64,000 nucleotides of DNA from Corynebacterium pseudopelargi. GTDB lineage: Bacteria; Actinomycetota; Actinomycetes; Mycobacteriales; Mycobacteriaceae. The stretch spans positions 1,984,001 through 2,048,000 of the forward strand of contig NZ_CP033898.1 of the NCBI RefSeq assembly GCF_003814005.1, given 5' to 3'. Positions 43,717 to 52,440 of the stretch are shown here, piece after piece. The translations under genes and the position numbers were made by a program. The number at the start of each line of letters is the position of its first letter. Position 1 is the stretch's first letter. A model generated the notes under the pieces. That model worked only from the letters and a program-made list of their open reading frames with translations, ran no database searches and was not told where the DNA came from.

Positions 43717-46395
43717 TTACCAGCGCGGCAGCCACTTGCTAATCCAGGAAGGCACACCGAAGGCGACGGTGAGCTGGAATACCCAGTTCATGGAGAACAA
43801 GGAGCTCACAGCGGAGAACAGGAAGGACACGATACGACCAGGCTTGAACACGCCATCTTCCGCGGGTGGCTGAGGAGTAGAGGGTTCGCCATCCTCGCCT
43901 TGACCCGGCTCTTGAGCGCCATCACCTGGCTCTTGAGCACCTTCACCTGGGGTCTGGGTATCTTCACCCTGGCCAGGCTGCTCGCTCTCGCCGGGCTTGT
44001 CCGTTTCACCGGGCTTGTCCGATTCACCAGGCTGCTCGCTCTCACCGGGCTTGTCCGTCTCACCGGGCTGCGCTGGGGCAGGCTCGTTGAGCGCGAAGCG
44101 GTACACGGTGTTGGTGGGCTCGCCCTTGTCATTGGTGGTAGAAGACTTCTGCACGGTGTACACCACGCCATTGGCACCAAGGGAGGTGTGGTTGGTGTTG
44201 CCGCCAGCGGGCAGATTGGCCACGATCTGGAAGTCTTCGGCATCAAGGACCGTGACGGTGCCGCCACCGCGGTTGGTCACGTAGACGCGGTCATGTACCG
44301 GATCGTATGCAGCGTTGAGGGCACCAGCACCGGTGGGCACTTCTGCCACAACCTTCTTCTGCTCGAGGTTGTACACCACAACATTGGAGCTACCCTGCGA
44401 GGCTACGTAGAGGTTGCCGCGGCTTGGATCCCAGGCCACGCCTGAGCCACGGTCTACGTCGTTGGCGGGCAGATCAATCACGGTGACATCGCCGGAGGCC
44501 ACATCAACCTTGGCTGCCTTGGGCTGGGAAAGCGATACGGTAAACAGGCTGCGGGATGCCTGATCGAAGGCCAGCGACATGGTGCCGCCGAAATCGCCGC
44601 CGAGCTCGATGTTGCGCACGGTGCCATCTGCGCTTACTTCAGCGATGATGCCGTTGCCGGTGGGCGAGGAAACGTAGGCTTTGCCGGTTTGCTCATCTAC
44701 TACAACGTCGCGGGCGTGATCGACGATGCCAGCGGGGAATTGCTTGACCAAGGAGAGGTCAGACTGCTTGTACACGGCAACGGAGCCGGTACGGGTGTTG
44801 GTTGCCCACACCAGGCCACGCTGGTTATCCAGACCAACGCCGTACACTGCGTGCACGCCTGCGTCGGGGTTGTTGGGATCAATCGCGGATGCGTTGGCCT
44901 CTTGCTTGGCCTCCAAGGTGGTGGCATCCAGCTTGTACAGGGTGGATTCCTTGATTGGCGGGCGGCCTACGGCGCGGGTAACAAAGAGCTCGTTGGTGTC
45001 TGTGTTGGCAGCGCTTTGGTACAGGCCGGCAGGAAGCTGCGTAGAGATGCTGGAGTAGCTATCGGCTGCCACCGGGGAGTTATCGGCGGTGATCTTCGGG
45101 CCTGCAACGGTGTGGTTTGCACCATTGTGGCTAAAGGTTGCTTCCAGTGCGGCACCGACTGGTGCGTCCTTGGGCAGCTTGACGCCTTCTACAACGGCAA
45201 CGTGGTTGTCGGCATTGACGCCGGAGCCGGTGTAGTAGTTCTTGCCTTTAGCGCCTACTGCGGTGACCTTGGCACCATCAGGCAGGTTGTACACCGTGAC
45301 GGTGGTTTCTGCGTTAGCGCTGGTAGAAGATGCCTGCACGCCGGCGCTGGTGGTGACCTTTGCTTCGGCGGTCTTGTCATCGTTGGCGGTGAACACGATG
45401 GTGTTTTCACCGGCAGGAGCAGAGCCCTTGGGCAGGGTCACTGCGGTGTTGAGCGCGCCGTCTTCACCGATGGTGATCGGATCTGCGCTTGCGTTACGGC
45501 CACTTCCCCACAGCACTGCTTGGCCGTTGACGGTTGCGCGAACCGTGGAACCGGGGGTGAATCCTTCGAGGGAGACATTGACGGTGACGGTCTGGCCGCG
45601 ATCATTGTTTTGGGCATCGCTTGCGCTTGCCGAGGCATCGCTACTGCTTGCTTGATCTTCGGAACCGTCCTGCGCACCTTCAGACTCTGCAGGCTTCTCA
45701 GTCTCGCTGGGCTTTTCAGTCTCGCTGGGCTGTTCAGGCTCTGCAGGCTTTTCGGACTCTGCCGGCTTCTCTGGCTCGGCTGGGGTCTCGGTGGTGGCAC
45801 CGTCTTGGCTTTCGCCTTCGGGAGTTTGGGCTTCTTCGCCAGCTTGATCCTGGTTGCCTTCAACCAGGGTTTCGCAGTGGCCGTCATTGGCACCGGAGTT
45901 TACGGTGAATACCACGGGCACGGAGTTGGAGGAGCCGCCGTCATTGCCGGTGAGGGCACGGATGACGTGCTTGCCGTCTTTGAGGTTTTCGGGCAGCTTG
46001 ACCTGTACTTCGAAGCTTCCATCGGCAGAAAGCATGGATTCTGCGGGGATGGAGATATCGGTGTGTGGTGCGTCGAGCTTGTCAAAGCGTGCATCGGGCT
46101 GGTCGACGGGCCATTGGTTTTGATTATCGTCGATCTTAAAGGCGATGGAGCCGCCCTCGGCGGGGCGTTGCTCGAATCCGGAGCCTTTGACTGTGACTAC
46201 CTCACCTGGTGCGTAGTTCCGGGAGGTGTCCATGGTGAGCTCGCCGACGCCGCGACCGGGCTTGATCTTTACTTGGGCGCATTGGTGCGTTTCATCGGCA
46301 CCGGCTTGAGGGACTGCGACCATAAATGGCGCGATCGCCATCGTCGCTGCGAGCATTCCAACCGCCGCGCGGCGGGGTAGAGCTGAGCGCTTCAT
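43717..46395 (-). CDS. Large exported beta-propeller surface protein (first of three)
   Basis: 892 aa. Signal peptide 1-33. Ig-like domain about 37-165 (NYAPGEVVTVKGSGF). Pro/Glu repeats 203-240 (PAESEKPAEPEQPSETEK type). Further Ig-like regions about 268-355 and 360-440. YVTN/YncE-like beta-propeller about 450-770 (NLYVASQGSSNVVVYNLEQK, RVYVTNRGGGTVTVLD). Second repeat tract PGESDKPGETDKPGE at 775-850. Hydrophobic, Trp-rich C-terminal 40 residues (SSLFSMNWVFQLTVAFGV), perhaps a membrane anchor. No LPxTG seen. First gene after the DtxR-controlled promoter, so it should be made under iron limitation. Role unknown; a surface receptor or adhesin for iron capture is a reasonable guess. Confidence 0.75.
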   Translation of the reverse strand: MKRSALPRRAAVGMLAATMAIAPFMVAVPQAGADETHQCAQVKIKPGRGVGELTMDTSRNYAPGEVVTVKGSGFEQRPAEGGSIAFKIDDNQNQWPVDQPDARFDKLDAPHTDISIPAESMLSADGSFEVQVKLPENLKDGKHVIRALTGNDGGSSNSVPVVFTVNSGANDGHCETLVEGNQDQAGEEAQTPEGESQDGATTETPAEPEKPAESEKPAEPEQPSETEKPSETEKPAESEGAQDGSEDQASSSDASASASDAQNNDRGQTVTVNVSLEGFTPGSTVRATVNGQAVLWGSGRNASADPITIGEDGALNTAVTLPKGSAPAGENTIVFTANDDKTAEAKVTTSAGVQASSTSANAETTVTVYNLPDGAKVTAVGAKGKNYYTGSGVNADNHVAVVEGVKLPKDAPVGAALEATFSHNGANHTVAGPKITADNSPVAADSYSSISTQLPAGLYQSAANTDTNELFVTRAVGRPPIKESTLYKLDATTLEAKQEANASAIDPNNPDAGVHAVYGVGLDNQRGLVWATNTRTGSVAVYKQSDLSLVKQFPAGIVDHARDVVVDEQTGKAYVSSPTGNGIIAEVSADGTVRNIELGGDFGGTMSLAFDQASRSLFTVSLSQPKAAKVDVASGDVTVIDLPANDVDRGSGVAWDPSRGNLYVASQGSSNVVVYNLEQKKVVAEVPTGAGALNAAYDPVHDRVYVTNRGGGTVTVLDAEDFQIVANLPAGGNTNHTSLGANGVVYTVQKSSTTNDKGEPTNTVYRFALNEPAPAQPGETDKPGESEQPGESDKPGETDKPGESEQPGQGEDTQTPGEGAQEPGDGAQEPGQGEDGEPSTPQPPAEDGVFKPGRIVSFLFSAVSSLFSMNWVFQLTVAFGVPSWISKWLPRW

Positions 46396-46509
46396 AGTTC
46401 TGGGGTGCTCCTTAAGGGAGGAAACAGGGGGTTTTCACTCTCGCCTCGGCGTCCAACTCCCTTGGAGGTGGTGGCCAGGCGCCGCACGGCCTCGGCTGTG
46501 CTGGCGCCA

Positions 46510-46538
46510 ATTTAAGGTAAGCCTTACCTATTAGTCAA
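46510..46538 (-). promoter_or_regulatory. DtxR-controlled promoter of the uptake operon
   Basis: On the minus strand TTGACT (46533-46538) and TTAAAT (46510-46515) are exactly 17 bp apart. The region between and across the -10 is a DtxR-type palindrome, with perfect arms AGGTAAG-C-CTTACCT at 46515-46529. DtxR bound with iron would occlude the whole promoter. The leader to the ATG at 46395 is about 110 nt. The rest of 46396-46792 holds no gene. Confidence 0.8.
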
Positions 46539-46767
46539 TGATCTAAGTGTTACCTAAGAAGCCCAGCTCCACCGCGAAAAATGACCACATACCGCCCAAG
46601 CTGGGCACATCGCCAACGTTTTCATTGCTGCCAAATCACCAAAACGGTCACGAGCTACCGATTCGGGGGTGGCAAAAAGCTGCACACTACCCCCTCCCCT
46701 GCACGCACCCTTAGCTTTTCCAAAGCTCCCCACATCGCCCAGGCCAGTTCACCCCGGCGCCGCTTTA

Positions 46768-46779
46768 AGCTTTTCGACG
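46768..46779 (+). repeat. 12-mer motif AGCTTTTCGACG (copy 4)
   Basis: Lies 13 bp upstream of the oxidoreductase ATG at 46793, where a ribosome binding site would be expected but none is seen. Confidence 0.7.
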
Positions 46780-46792
46780 TACACTCGCGGCC

Positions 46793-47626
46793 ATGACAAC
46801 GAAGATCCTAATCACCGGCGCCAGCGGTTTTATTGGCGGCCACACCGCAGCGAACTTAAACCAACTTGCCCCCAAAGCTCAGATCAGCCGCCTATCGCGC
46901 AGCCCACGAGAAGAACCGGGCTGGATATACGGGGATTTTGCAAAACCCGAAACGCTCCAGGCAGCCTTTCAAGGCCAAGACGTGGTCTTTTTAGTCTCCA
47001 CCACAGAACGCGCTGATCGCCTAGAACTGCACCAACACGCAGTAGACGCCGCACGCCTGGCAGGCGTGCAACACATTGTCTACCTCTCCTTTTATGGCGC
47101 CGCGCCCGATGCCACCTTCGCACATGCCCGGCTGCACTACGCCACCGAGGAGTACATCAAACGCTCCGGTTTGCACTACACCTTCCTCCAAGACAACTTC
47201 TATACCGAGGCCACAGCCGCATTCATTGTTGATGGCGCCATCCGTGGCCCGGCGGGCGATGGCAAGGCGGCCTTTGTCAGCCGCGAAGATGTAGCACGCA
47301 GCGCCGCGGCGGTATTAGCGCAGCCTGAACAACACCGCGATCGGGCCTATCAACTCACCGGACCTGCAGCCATCAGCATGGAAGAAGTGGCCACCATCGC
47401 CAGCCATTTCCTTGGCTCGCCGGTGCGATACATCAACGAAACACTCGAGCAAGCCCGCGAATCCAGAGCTTCGTATAACGCCCCGGAATGGGAGGTAGAT
47501 GCCTGGATCTCCACCTACACCGCCATTGCCAATGGTGAGCTCGATGGGGTAACCAATCACGTGGAAAAGCTCACCGGACATCCGCCAATGAGCGTGGTGC
47601 AGTGGTGGCAACAGCACAGCGAGTAG
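46793..47626 (+). CDS. NmrA-like NAD(P)-binding oxidoreductase
   Basis: 277-aa Rossmann protein of the atypical SDR/NmrA group (similar in build to quinone oxidoreductase QorB/YtfG). The nucleotide-binding ITGASGFIGGH is at the N-terminus and the NmrA-type segment HYTFLQDNFYTEA lies mid-protein. The substrate is not predictable. There is no clear ribosome binding site before the ATG. It is monocistronic, divergent from the siderophore uptake operon and upstream of mscS, with no functional link evident. Confidence 0.72.
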   Translation: MTTKILITGASGFIGGHTAANLNQLAPKAQISRLSRSPREEPGWIYGDFAKPETLQAAFQGQDVVFLVSTTERADRLELHQHAVDAARLAGVQHIVYLSFYGAAPDATFAHARLHYATEEYIKRSGLHYTFLQDNFYTEATAAFIVDGAIRGPAGDGKAAFVSREDVARSAAAVLAQPEQHRDRAYQLTGPAAISMEEVATIASHFLGSPVRYINETLEQARESRASYNAPEWEVDAWISTYTAIANGELDGVTNHVEKLTGHPPMSVVQWWQQHSE

Positions 47627-47667
47627 GGCGTGCTGCGTTTTAGGCGCTGAAACATTACAATTTTCTC

Positions 47668-48510
47668 ATGTCTTTTACGCTCGCCGCTGATAATCCCGCC
47701 GACCAGGTACAACAGGCCGTCCAATCGCTTACTTGGCACGATCTCGGCATTGGCTTAGTCATTATTGCCGTTGGCGCACTGATCGCCTGGATAGTCAAGC
47801 TGATTGTGAACCAGGCGCTGCTCAAGATTGCCCACCGAACCAAGGCCTCTGCCCGGGCGTTTTCCTCGATTACGCAGTGGGTGGTGATTGCACTGGCCGT
47901 CGCGGCAGCGATTACCTACGTCTTTCCTTCAGTCAAGCCCGTCAACCTTATCGGTGGGCTGGGCGTTGTCTCTATTGCAGCCGGTATCGCCTTCCAAACG
48001 GTGCTTGGCAATACCTTCGCAGGCCTGGTCATTTTGATGCGAGAAACTCCCCTGGTGGGCGACCAAATCCAAATTGGTGATGTTGCAGGCACCATCACCG
48101 ATATCAACCTATCCACCACCACGGTGCGCACCTTCTCCGGCCGGCAGGTCTTGATTCCCAATGGCACGCTGCATACCTCCATCGTCACGGTGCAAACGCG
48201 CCATGAATGGGTGCGCACCAATTTCGACGTCAAGATCCGCCATGCCGAGGACTTCCAAAAGGCTCGTGAAGTAGCCGTTAAGGCATTAGAAAAGGTCGAT
48301 GCCATCCTCGAATCCCCAGCACCGGTGGCTGTGTTGCGCCAGGTAGCCGATGGTATGGCCACGATGGAGGTCCGCTTCTGGTCTGGTTCACGCCAGATGG
48401 ATACCGTAGCAGCGCTCGACGCGGCCATCGTTGCTGTAACCAGCGATCTGCGTAAAGCCGGTATTGAGTTTGGCCCAGATAATACGGTGATGTTCGCCGG
48501 TGGTGAGTAG
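47668..48510 (+). CDS. mscS: Small-conductance mechanosensitive channel (MscS family)
   Basis: 280-aa channel with three N-terminal membrane helices. The pore helix has GIAFQTVLGNTFAGLVIL, followed by the beta domain (VGDQIQIGDVAGTITDINLSTT) and LIPNGTL. It would release solutes on hypo-osmotic shock. In C. glutamicum the MscS-type channel MscCG exports glutamate but is much longer; this one has the plain E. coli length. Confidence 0.9.
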   Translation: MSFTLAADNPADQVQQAVQSLTWHDLGIGLVIIAVGALIAWIVKLIVNQALLKIAHRTKASARAFSSITQWVVIALAVAAAITYVFPSVKPVNLIGGLGVVSIAAGIAFQTVLGNTFAGLVILMRETPLVGDQIQIGDVAGTITDINLSTTTVRTFSGRQVLIPNGTLHTSIVTVQTRHEWVRTNFDVKIRHAEDFQKAREVAVKALEKVDAILESPAPVAVLRQVADGMATMEVRFWSGSRQMDTVAALDAAIVAVTSDLRKAGIEFGPDNTVMFAGGE

Positions 48511-48515
48511 GGTGG

Positions 48516-48527
48516 CGTCGAAAAGCT
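48516..48527 (-). repeat. 12-mer motif AGCTTTTCGACG (copy 5)
   Basis: Reads CGTCGAAAAGCT on the plus strand, 5 bp after the mscS stop. Confidence 0.7.
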
Positions 48528-48531
48528 GATT

Positions 48532-48553
48532 GTTTACCCTTGATTTACTTCTG
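48532..48553 (+). promoter_or_regulatory. Possible Pho box upstream of phoX
   Basis: Two 11-bp direct units, GTTTACCCTTG and ATTTACTTCTG, resemble the 11-bp direct-repeat PHO boxes (GTTCACC-type) that PhoP binds in actinobacteria. They lie about 80-100 bp before a phosphatase gene. Similarity is partial. Confidence 0.35.
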
Positions 48554-48630
48554 CCACATCGCGGTGACACCTGAAGCTTCTAGCGTGAAGTGCCGGACAA
48601 CATCCAACAACACTTCAGGAGCACAGCAGC

Positions 48631-50712
48631 ATGGGGATCAAGGGCTTGAATCTACTCAGCTCATTTGCATCGAGCCGATCGGCAAAAACCTGCGAATATA
48701 AGTGCGGTAACGCCTGCCTGGGCGAACCCACCAATCAATCGAATAACCAGTACTTTGGCGCAATCGTCTCCCGCCGCGGGATCCTCAAGGGCTCCGGCGT
48801 GGCGGTGGCCTCACTCGCAGGCGCCCAGGTACTCGCAGCCTGCGGCAGTGAAGGAAGCAGCGCGGCAAGCAGCACCGCACAAGCCGCAGCCAGCAGCGAG
48901 GCCAAGAACATCGCATTGCCTCAGGGCATGAACTTCCCCGTGGTTGAGCCCAATAAAAAAGACGAGGTTGTTGTACCCGAAGGCTACGACAAGAACGTGC
49001 TGATCGCCTGGGGTGATCCGATGTTCGAGGGCGTGCCGGAATTCGACATCAACAACCAAACCGCAGCCAATGCCGAGCGCCAATTCGGCTTTAATAATGA
49101 CTTCGCCGGGCTGATGGATCACCCCAGCGACGACAACCGCATGGTGTATGTGTGCTCCCACGAATACACCACCGAGCCGCACATGTTCCCTGGCTACGAC
49201 GTGGAAAATCCCACCGATGAGCAAATCAATATCGGCCTGGCCAATCACGGCCAAAGCGTGCTCGAAGTATCCAAGGTTGGCGATAAAGGCGAGCTCAAGC
49301 GTGAATTTGGCCCCTTAAATCGCCGCATTACCGCCACCACCCCCATGAAGATCCAGGGTGTGCTCGCCGGCACCGAGTATGTAAAAACCAAAGATGACCC
49401 CCAGGGCACCACGGTGCTTGGCACCATTGCTAACTGCTCCGGCGGCATGACTCCTTGGGGCACCTACCTTTCCGGTGAGGAAAACTTCGAGCCTTACTTC
49501 GCCAACTACCAAGACGTCAAAGATGAGCAGGCCAAGAAGTACTGTGAGCGCCTCGGCTCCGAGGAAGGCCCAACGCTGCGCCAGTGGGAACGCCTGCATG
49601 AACGCTTTGACCTGTCCAAGCAACCCAATGAGATCAACCGCTTTGGCTACTTAGTAGAAATCGATCCGCTTGATCCCAACTCTGTGCCCGTCAAGCACAC
49701 CTCCGCCGGCCGCTTCAAGCACGAGTCAGGCAATATTTATGTCACCTCCGATGGCACCGTCGTGTGCTACACCGGCGATGACGCCCGCTTCGAATACATC
49801 TATAAGTTCGTTTCTTCCCGCAAGATCAAAGAGGGCGATACCGCCCACAACATGGGCATTCTCGACTACGGCACCTTGTACGTGGGCAAGCTGGACGGCA
49901 ACTCCCCCGAAAAAGAAATCGACGGCTCCGGTGAGCTACCCAGCGATGGGCTTTTCGACGGCCAAGGCACCTGGGTACCACTGCTGACGGTGGATGAGGA
50001 TGGGGCGAAATCCCATATCGATGGCATGAGCCCAGAAGAAGTTGCCGTGTACACCCGCTTCGCAGCCGATGAGGCAGGGGCCACCAAGATGGACCGCCCA
50101 GAAGACTTTGAGGCAAATAAGCACAGCGGCAAGGTGTACGTTGCACTGACCAACAACTCTTACCGCGGCGCCACGGGCAAGGACGCGAAGAAGAATAAAG
50201 AAGACGCCAAAGAATGGGCGCCGATCACCGAGAACAAGAATGGCCTCGTCATGGAGCTTGACGACGATCACGCCGGCGAGAAGTTCAAGTGGAATATCTT
50301 GCTCGTCTGCGGAGATCCCGAGGCTGCCTATAGCTACTTCGGCGGCTTTGATAAATCCAAGGTATCCCCGATCTCCTGCCCGGATAACCTCGCTTTTGAT
50401 GATCACGGCAACTTGTGGATCTCCTCCGATGGCAACGCACTCGGCTCCAATGATGGCCTCTATGCCGTCGGCCTCGAAGGTGAAAACCGCGGCAATACCC
50501 GTTGCTTCCTCACCGTGCCCACAGGAGCAGAAACCTGCGGGCCCATCGTGACCAAAGACCGAGTGCTGGTCAACGTGCAGCACCCCGGCGAAACCGATGA
50601 GGCCACCGTGGAAAACCCCGCCTCTCACTGGCCAGATGGAGGCAAGACCCCTCCACGCCCAGGTGTAGCGGTGGTGTGGAACCCCAAGGGCAAGATCGGC
50701 GAAGGCAACTAG
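48631..50712 (+). CDS. phoX: PhoX-family (DUF839) Tat-exported phosphatase
   Basis: 693 aa. A twin-arginine motif (SRRGILKGSGVAVASL, from about residue 48) and a lipobox-like LAAC suggest Tat export with lipid anchoring. The body has DUF839/PhoX segments: LMDHPSDDNRMVYVCSHEYT, NCSGGMTPWGTYLSGEENFE, GRFKHESGNIYVTSDGTVVC and PDNLAFDDHGNLWISSDGN. PhoX enzymes are Ca/Fe-dependent alkaline phosphatases induced by phosphate starvation. CAGGAG lies nine bases before the ATG. It is single and followed by a terminator. Confidence 0.85.
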   Translation: MGIKGLNLLSSFASSRSAKTCEYKCGNACLGEPTNQSNNQYFGAIVSRRGILKGSGVAVASLAGAQVLAACGSEGSSAASSTAQAAASSEAKNIALPQGMNFPVVEPNKKDEVVVPEGYDKNVLIAWGDPMFEGVPEFDINNQTAANAERQFGFNNDFAGLMDHPSDDNRMVYVCSHEYTTEPHMFPGYDVENPTDEQINIGLANHGQSVLEVSKVGDKGELKREFGPLNRRITATTPMKIQGVLAGTEYVKTKDDPQGTTVLGTIANCSGGMTPWGTYLSGEENFEPYFANYQDVKDEQAKKYCERLGSEEGPTLRQWERLHERFDLSKQPNEINRFGYLVEIDPLDPNSVPVKHTSAGRFKHESGNIYVTSDGTVVCYTGDDARFEYIYKFVSSRKIKEGDTAHNMGILDYGTLYVGKLDGNSPEKEIDGSGELPSDGLFDGQGTWVPLLTVDEDGAKSHIDGMSPEEVAVYTRFAADEAGATKMDRPEDFEANKHSGKVYVALTNNSYRGATGKDAKKNKEDAKEWAPITENKNGLVMELDDDHAGEKFKWNILLVCGDPEAAYSYFGGFDKSKVSPISCPDNLAFDDHGNLWISSDGNALGSNDGLYAVGLEGENRGNTRCFLTVPTGAETCGPIVTKDRVLVNVQHPGETDEATVENPASHWPDGGKTPPRPGVAVVWNPKGKIGEGN

Positions 50713-50729
50713 GCTACGTTACCTGACAT

Positions 50730-50761
50730 AACACCCCAGCTGCGAGGCCTGCTGGGGTGTT
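50730..50761. terminator. Bidirectional terminator after phoX
   Basis: AACACCCCAGC / GCTGGGGTGTT with a 10-base loop, between convergent genes. Confidence 0.8.
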
Positions 50762-50764
50762 GTG

Positions 50765-51247
50765 CTACCTGCCAATCTTGTGCTCGCGCAGTTGGGTAAG
50801 CACATAGATTTGTAAGAGCACCGGATAAAGATGCAAGAGCACGCCCAATACCACCAAGATGGCTGCCACCAAGCAGGATTGGGCACAACAGGCCCACACA
50901 CTAGCGACGAGGTGAATAAGAAAGCCCCAACCGTGGCCTGCCGCGGCTGCCTGCATGTGGCGTGGATTCCAGGGATCATCGCCACGCATCTCGAACACAA
51001 GCTTGTTCCACCCAATGCGCGTGAGCGTGGAGTTAAAGATTTTCACCCCCAGCCGGCGCGATGAATCCCGCGAAAGGCGCAGACGCCGCCAAAACGACTC
51101 AGGGATGATACGAACAAGCGAGTTGCCCACGAAAGGGGCGATACCGAATGTGCCACAGGTTATGGTGAGCACATATAGCCAACCAGGCGCATCAGCCACG
51201 ATGGCAATCGCGAGCATTGCAACGCAGGTGAGCAGTGCAGCGAGCAC
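50765..51247 (-). CDS. Small membrane protein, CrtO-acyltransferase-like
   Basis: 160 aa with about four membrane helices. The motif set NKLVFEMRGDDPWNPRHMQA, then GHGWGFLIH and LYPVLLQIYV, resembles the glycosyl-4,4'-diaponeurosporenoate acyltransferase (CrtO) family, which holds many uncharacterised proteins outside carotenoid pathways. No carotenoid gene is near. Function is uncertain. It is monocistronic and convergent with phoX. Confidence 0.5.
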   Translation of the reverse strand: MLAALLTCVAMLAIAIVADAPGWLYVLTITCGTFGIAPFVGNSLVRIIPESFWRRLRLSRDSSRRLGVKIFNSTLTRIGWNKLVFEMRGDDPWNPRHMQAAAAGHGWGFLIHLVASVWACCAQSCLVAAILVVLGVLLHLYPVLLQIYVLTQLREHKIGR

Positions 51248-51495
51248 GTTAGCGCCTCCTTGAAATCTTGCGTTCTTGCCTTCTGAGCTGCTGACTTATT
51301 CAGCCAGGCCAGCAGCGAGCATGCTTGGTCAATGCTGGCGATGATAGTTGCTGCAGCCTTGTTTTTTTTAACACGCCACATACACTGATAGTTACACGCA
51401 TCACATTACGGGTATTGCAACGCCCGATGCTTTCCAAGCGAAAAGGCGCACACCACCCGTAGCGATTGTGTAAGCGATGGAAGGGAGGCAATGCC

Positions 51496-51690
51496 ATGAC
51501 ATCACCAAACAACGCATCGAGATCCCCACTCACCCCCATCATCTGCGCGCTCGCTTTGTTCAGTAGCGCTGCGCTCCTGAGCGCCGTCAACGTGGAAGCA
51601 TCGTGGGTCACACTCGCGCTTTGGCTGGCAGGTTTTGCAGGCTTTGGCATCGCAGCCATCCTGGCTATCAAAACAAGGCGTGGCAACTAA
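51496..51690 (+). CDS. Small two-helix membrane protein
   Basis: 64 aa, preceded by GGGAGG at good spacing. Two predicted membrane helices (PIICALALFSSAALLSAV and WVTLALWLAGFAGFGIAAIL) and a basic C-terminus (KTRRGN). No family recognised. The clear ribosome binding site and hydrophobic layout support a real gene. Confidence 0.6.
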   Translation: MTSPNNASRSPLTPIICALALFSSAALLSAVNVEASWVTLALWLAGFAGFGIAAILAIKTRRGN

Positions 51691-51742
51691 CCCAAAAACA
51701 AACGCGCACCACAGCACGTGGTGCGCGGATTGCGTTGCTGCC

Positions 51743-52162
51743 TTAAGGGCGAGCAAGCGGAATCATATTTGCCTTGGCATCGGAAGAATCCACAATCTTC
51801 TTGCCAAAGGGGAAGCAGGTCACAGGAATGAGCTTGAGGTTTGCCCAAGCCAAGGGCAGACCAATAATGGTGAGTGCCTGCGCAATAGCAGTGGCGACAT
51901 GCCCCAGGGCGAGCCATAGGCCTGCTACTACAAACCAGATCACGTTGCCTAGCATCGACATGCCACCGCCCCTGCCGGTATCAACAACCTCGCGGCCAAA
52001 TGGCCACAGGATGTAATTGGCGATGCGGAAGCTGGCCACACCGAAGGGGATGGTGATGATGAAAATGCAGGCGATGGCACCAGCGATGATGTAGGCAAGC
52101 CACAGCCAGATACCTGCGGTGAGCAGCCAAATGATGTTAAGGATGACGTGAAGGGCGTTCAT
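51743..52162 (-). CDS. yccF: YccF-family membrane protein
   Basis: 139 aa from the ATG at 52162. Two YccF repeats are visible: NIIWLLTAGIWLWLAY with ITIPFGVASFRIANYILWPFG, and NVIWFVVAGLWLALGH with LTIIGLPLAWANLKLIPV, each ending in a PFG turn. Function of the family is unknown. A longer in-frame start at 52414 would add 84 residues with no similarity to the family. No strong ribosome binding site is seen at either start. Confidence 0.75.
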   Translation of the reverse strand: MNALHVILNIIWLLTAGIWLWLAYIIAGAIACIFIITIPFGVASFRIANYILWPFGREVVDTGRGGGMSMLGNVIWFVVAGLWLALGHVATAIAQALTIIGLPLAWANLKLIPVTCFPFGKKIVDSSDAKANMIPLARP

Positions 52163-52440
52163 AAGAACAAAGCCTAGTCCAAGCACGCCGGTCGGATGCA
52201 GGAGCAGCAATGCAGCATCAACCGACGCCGTGCCCGCGAGCAGCGAGTACGCCCCTTGGGTGGGTTGGTGCGCAAATGAGTGGTGGCGTGGATACAGCTC
52301 AGGGGGCATAGAAGACTCCCCTGAGGCCCCAGCCATCATATTCAGCATCCGGTGGTTAATCGCCTTCGAGCATAAATTGCCGGGTGCAATTTCCGCCTCA
52401 AAATACCTGGTCAAAACTGAAATTGTTCAAGCGCCAGCAT

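Noticed and set aside
44689..46380. Plus-strand open frame of 563 codons opposite the large surface protein gene
   Set aside because: It mirrors the codon pattern of the minus-strand gene, has no ribosome binding site or domain, and the opposite protein has a signal peptide, domains and a good promoter.
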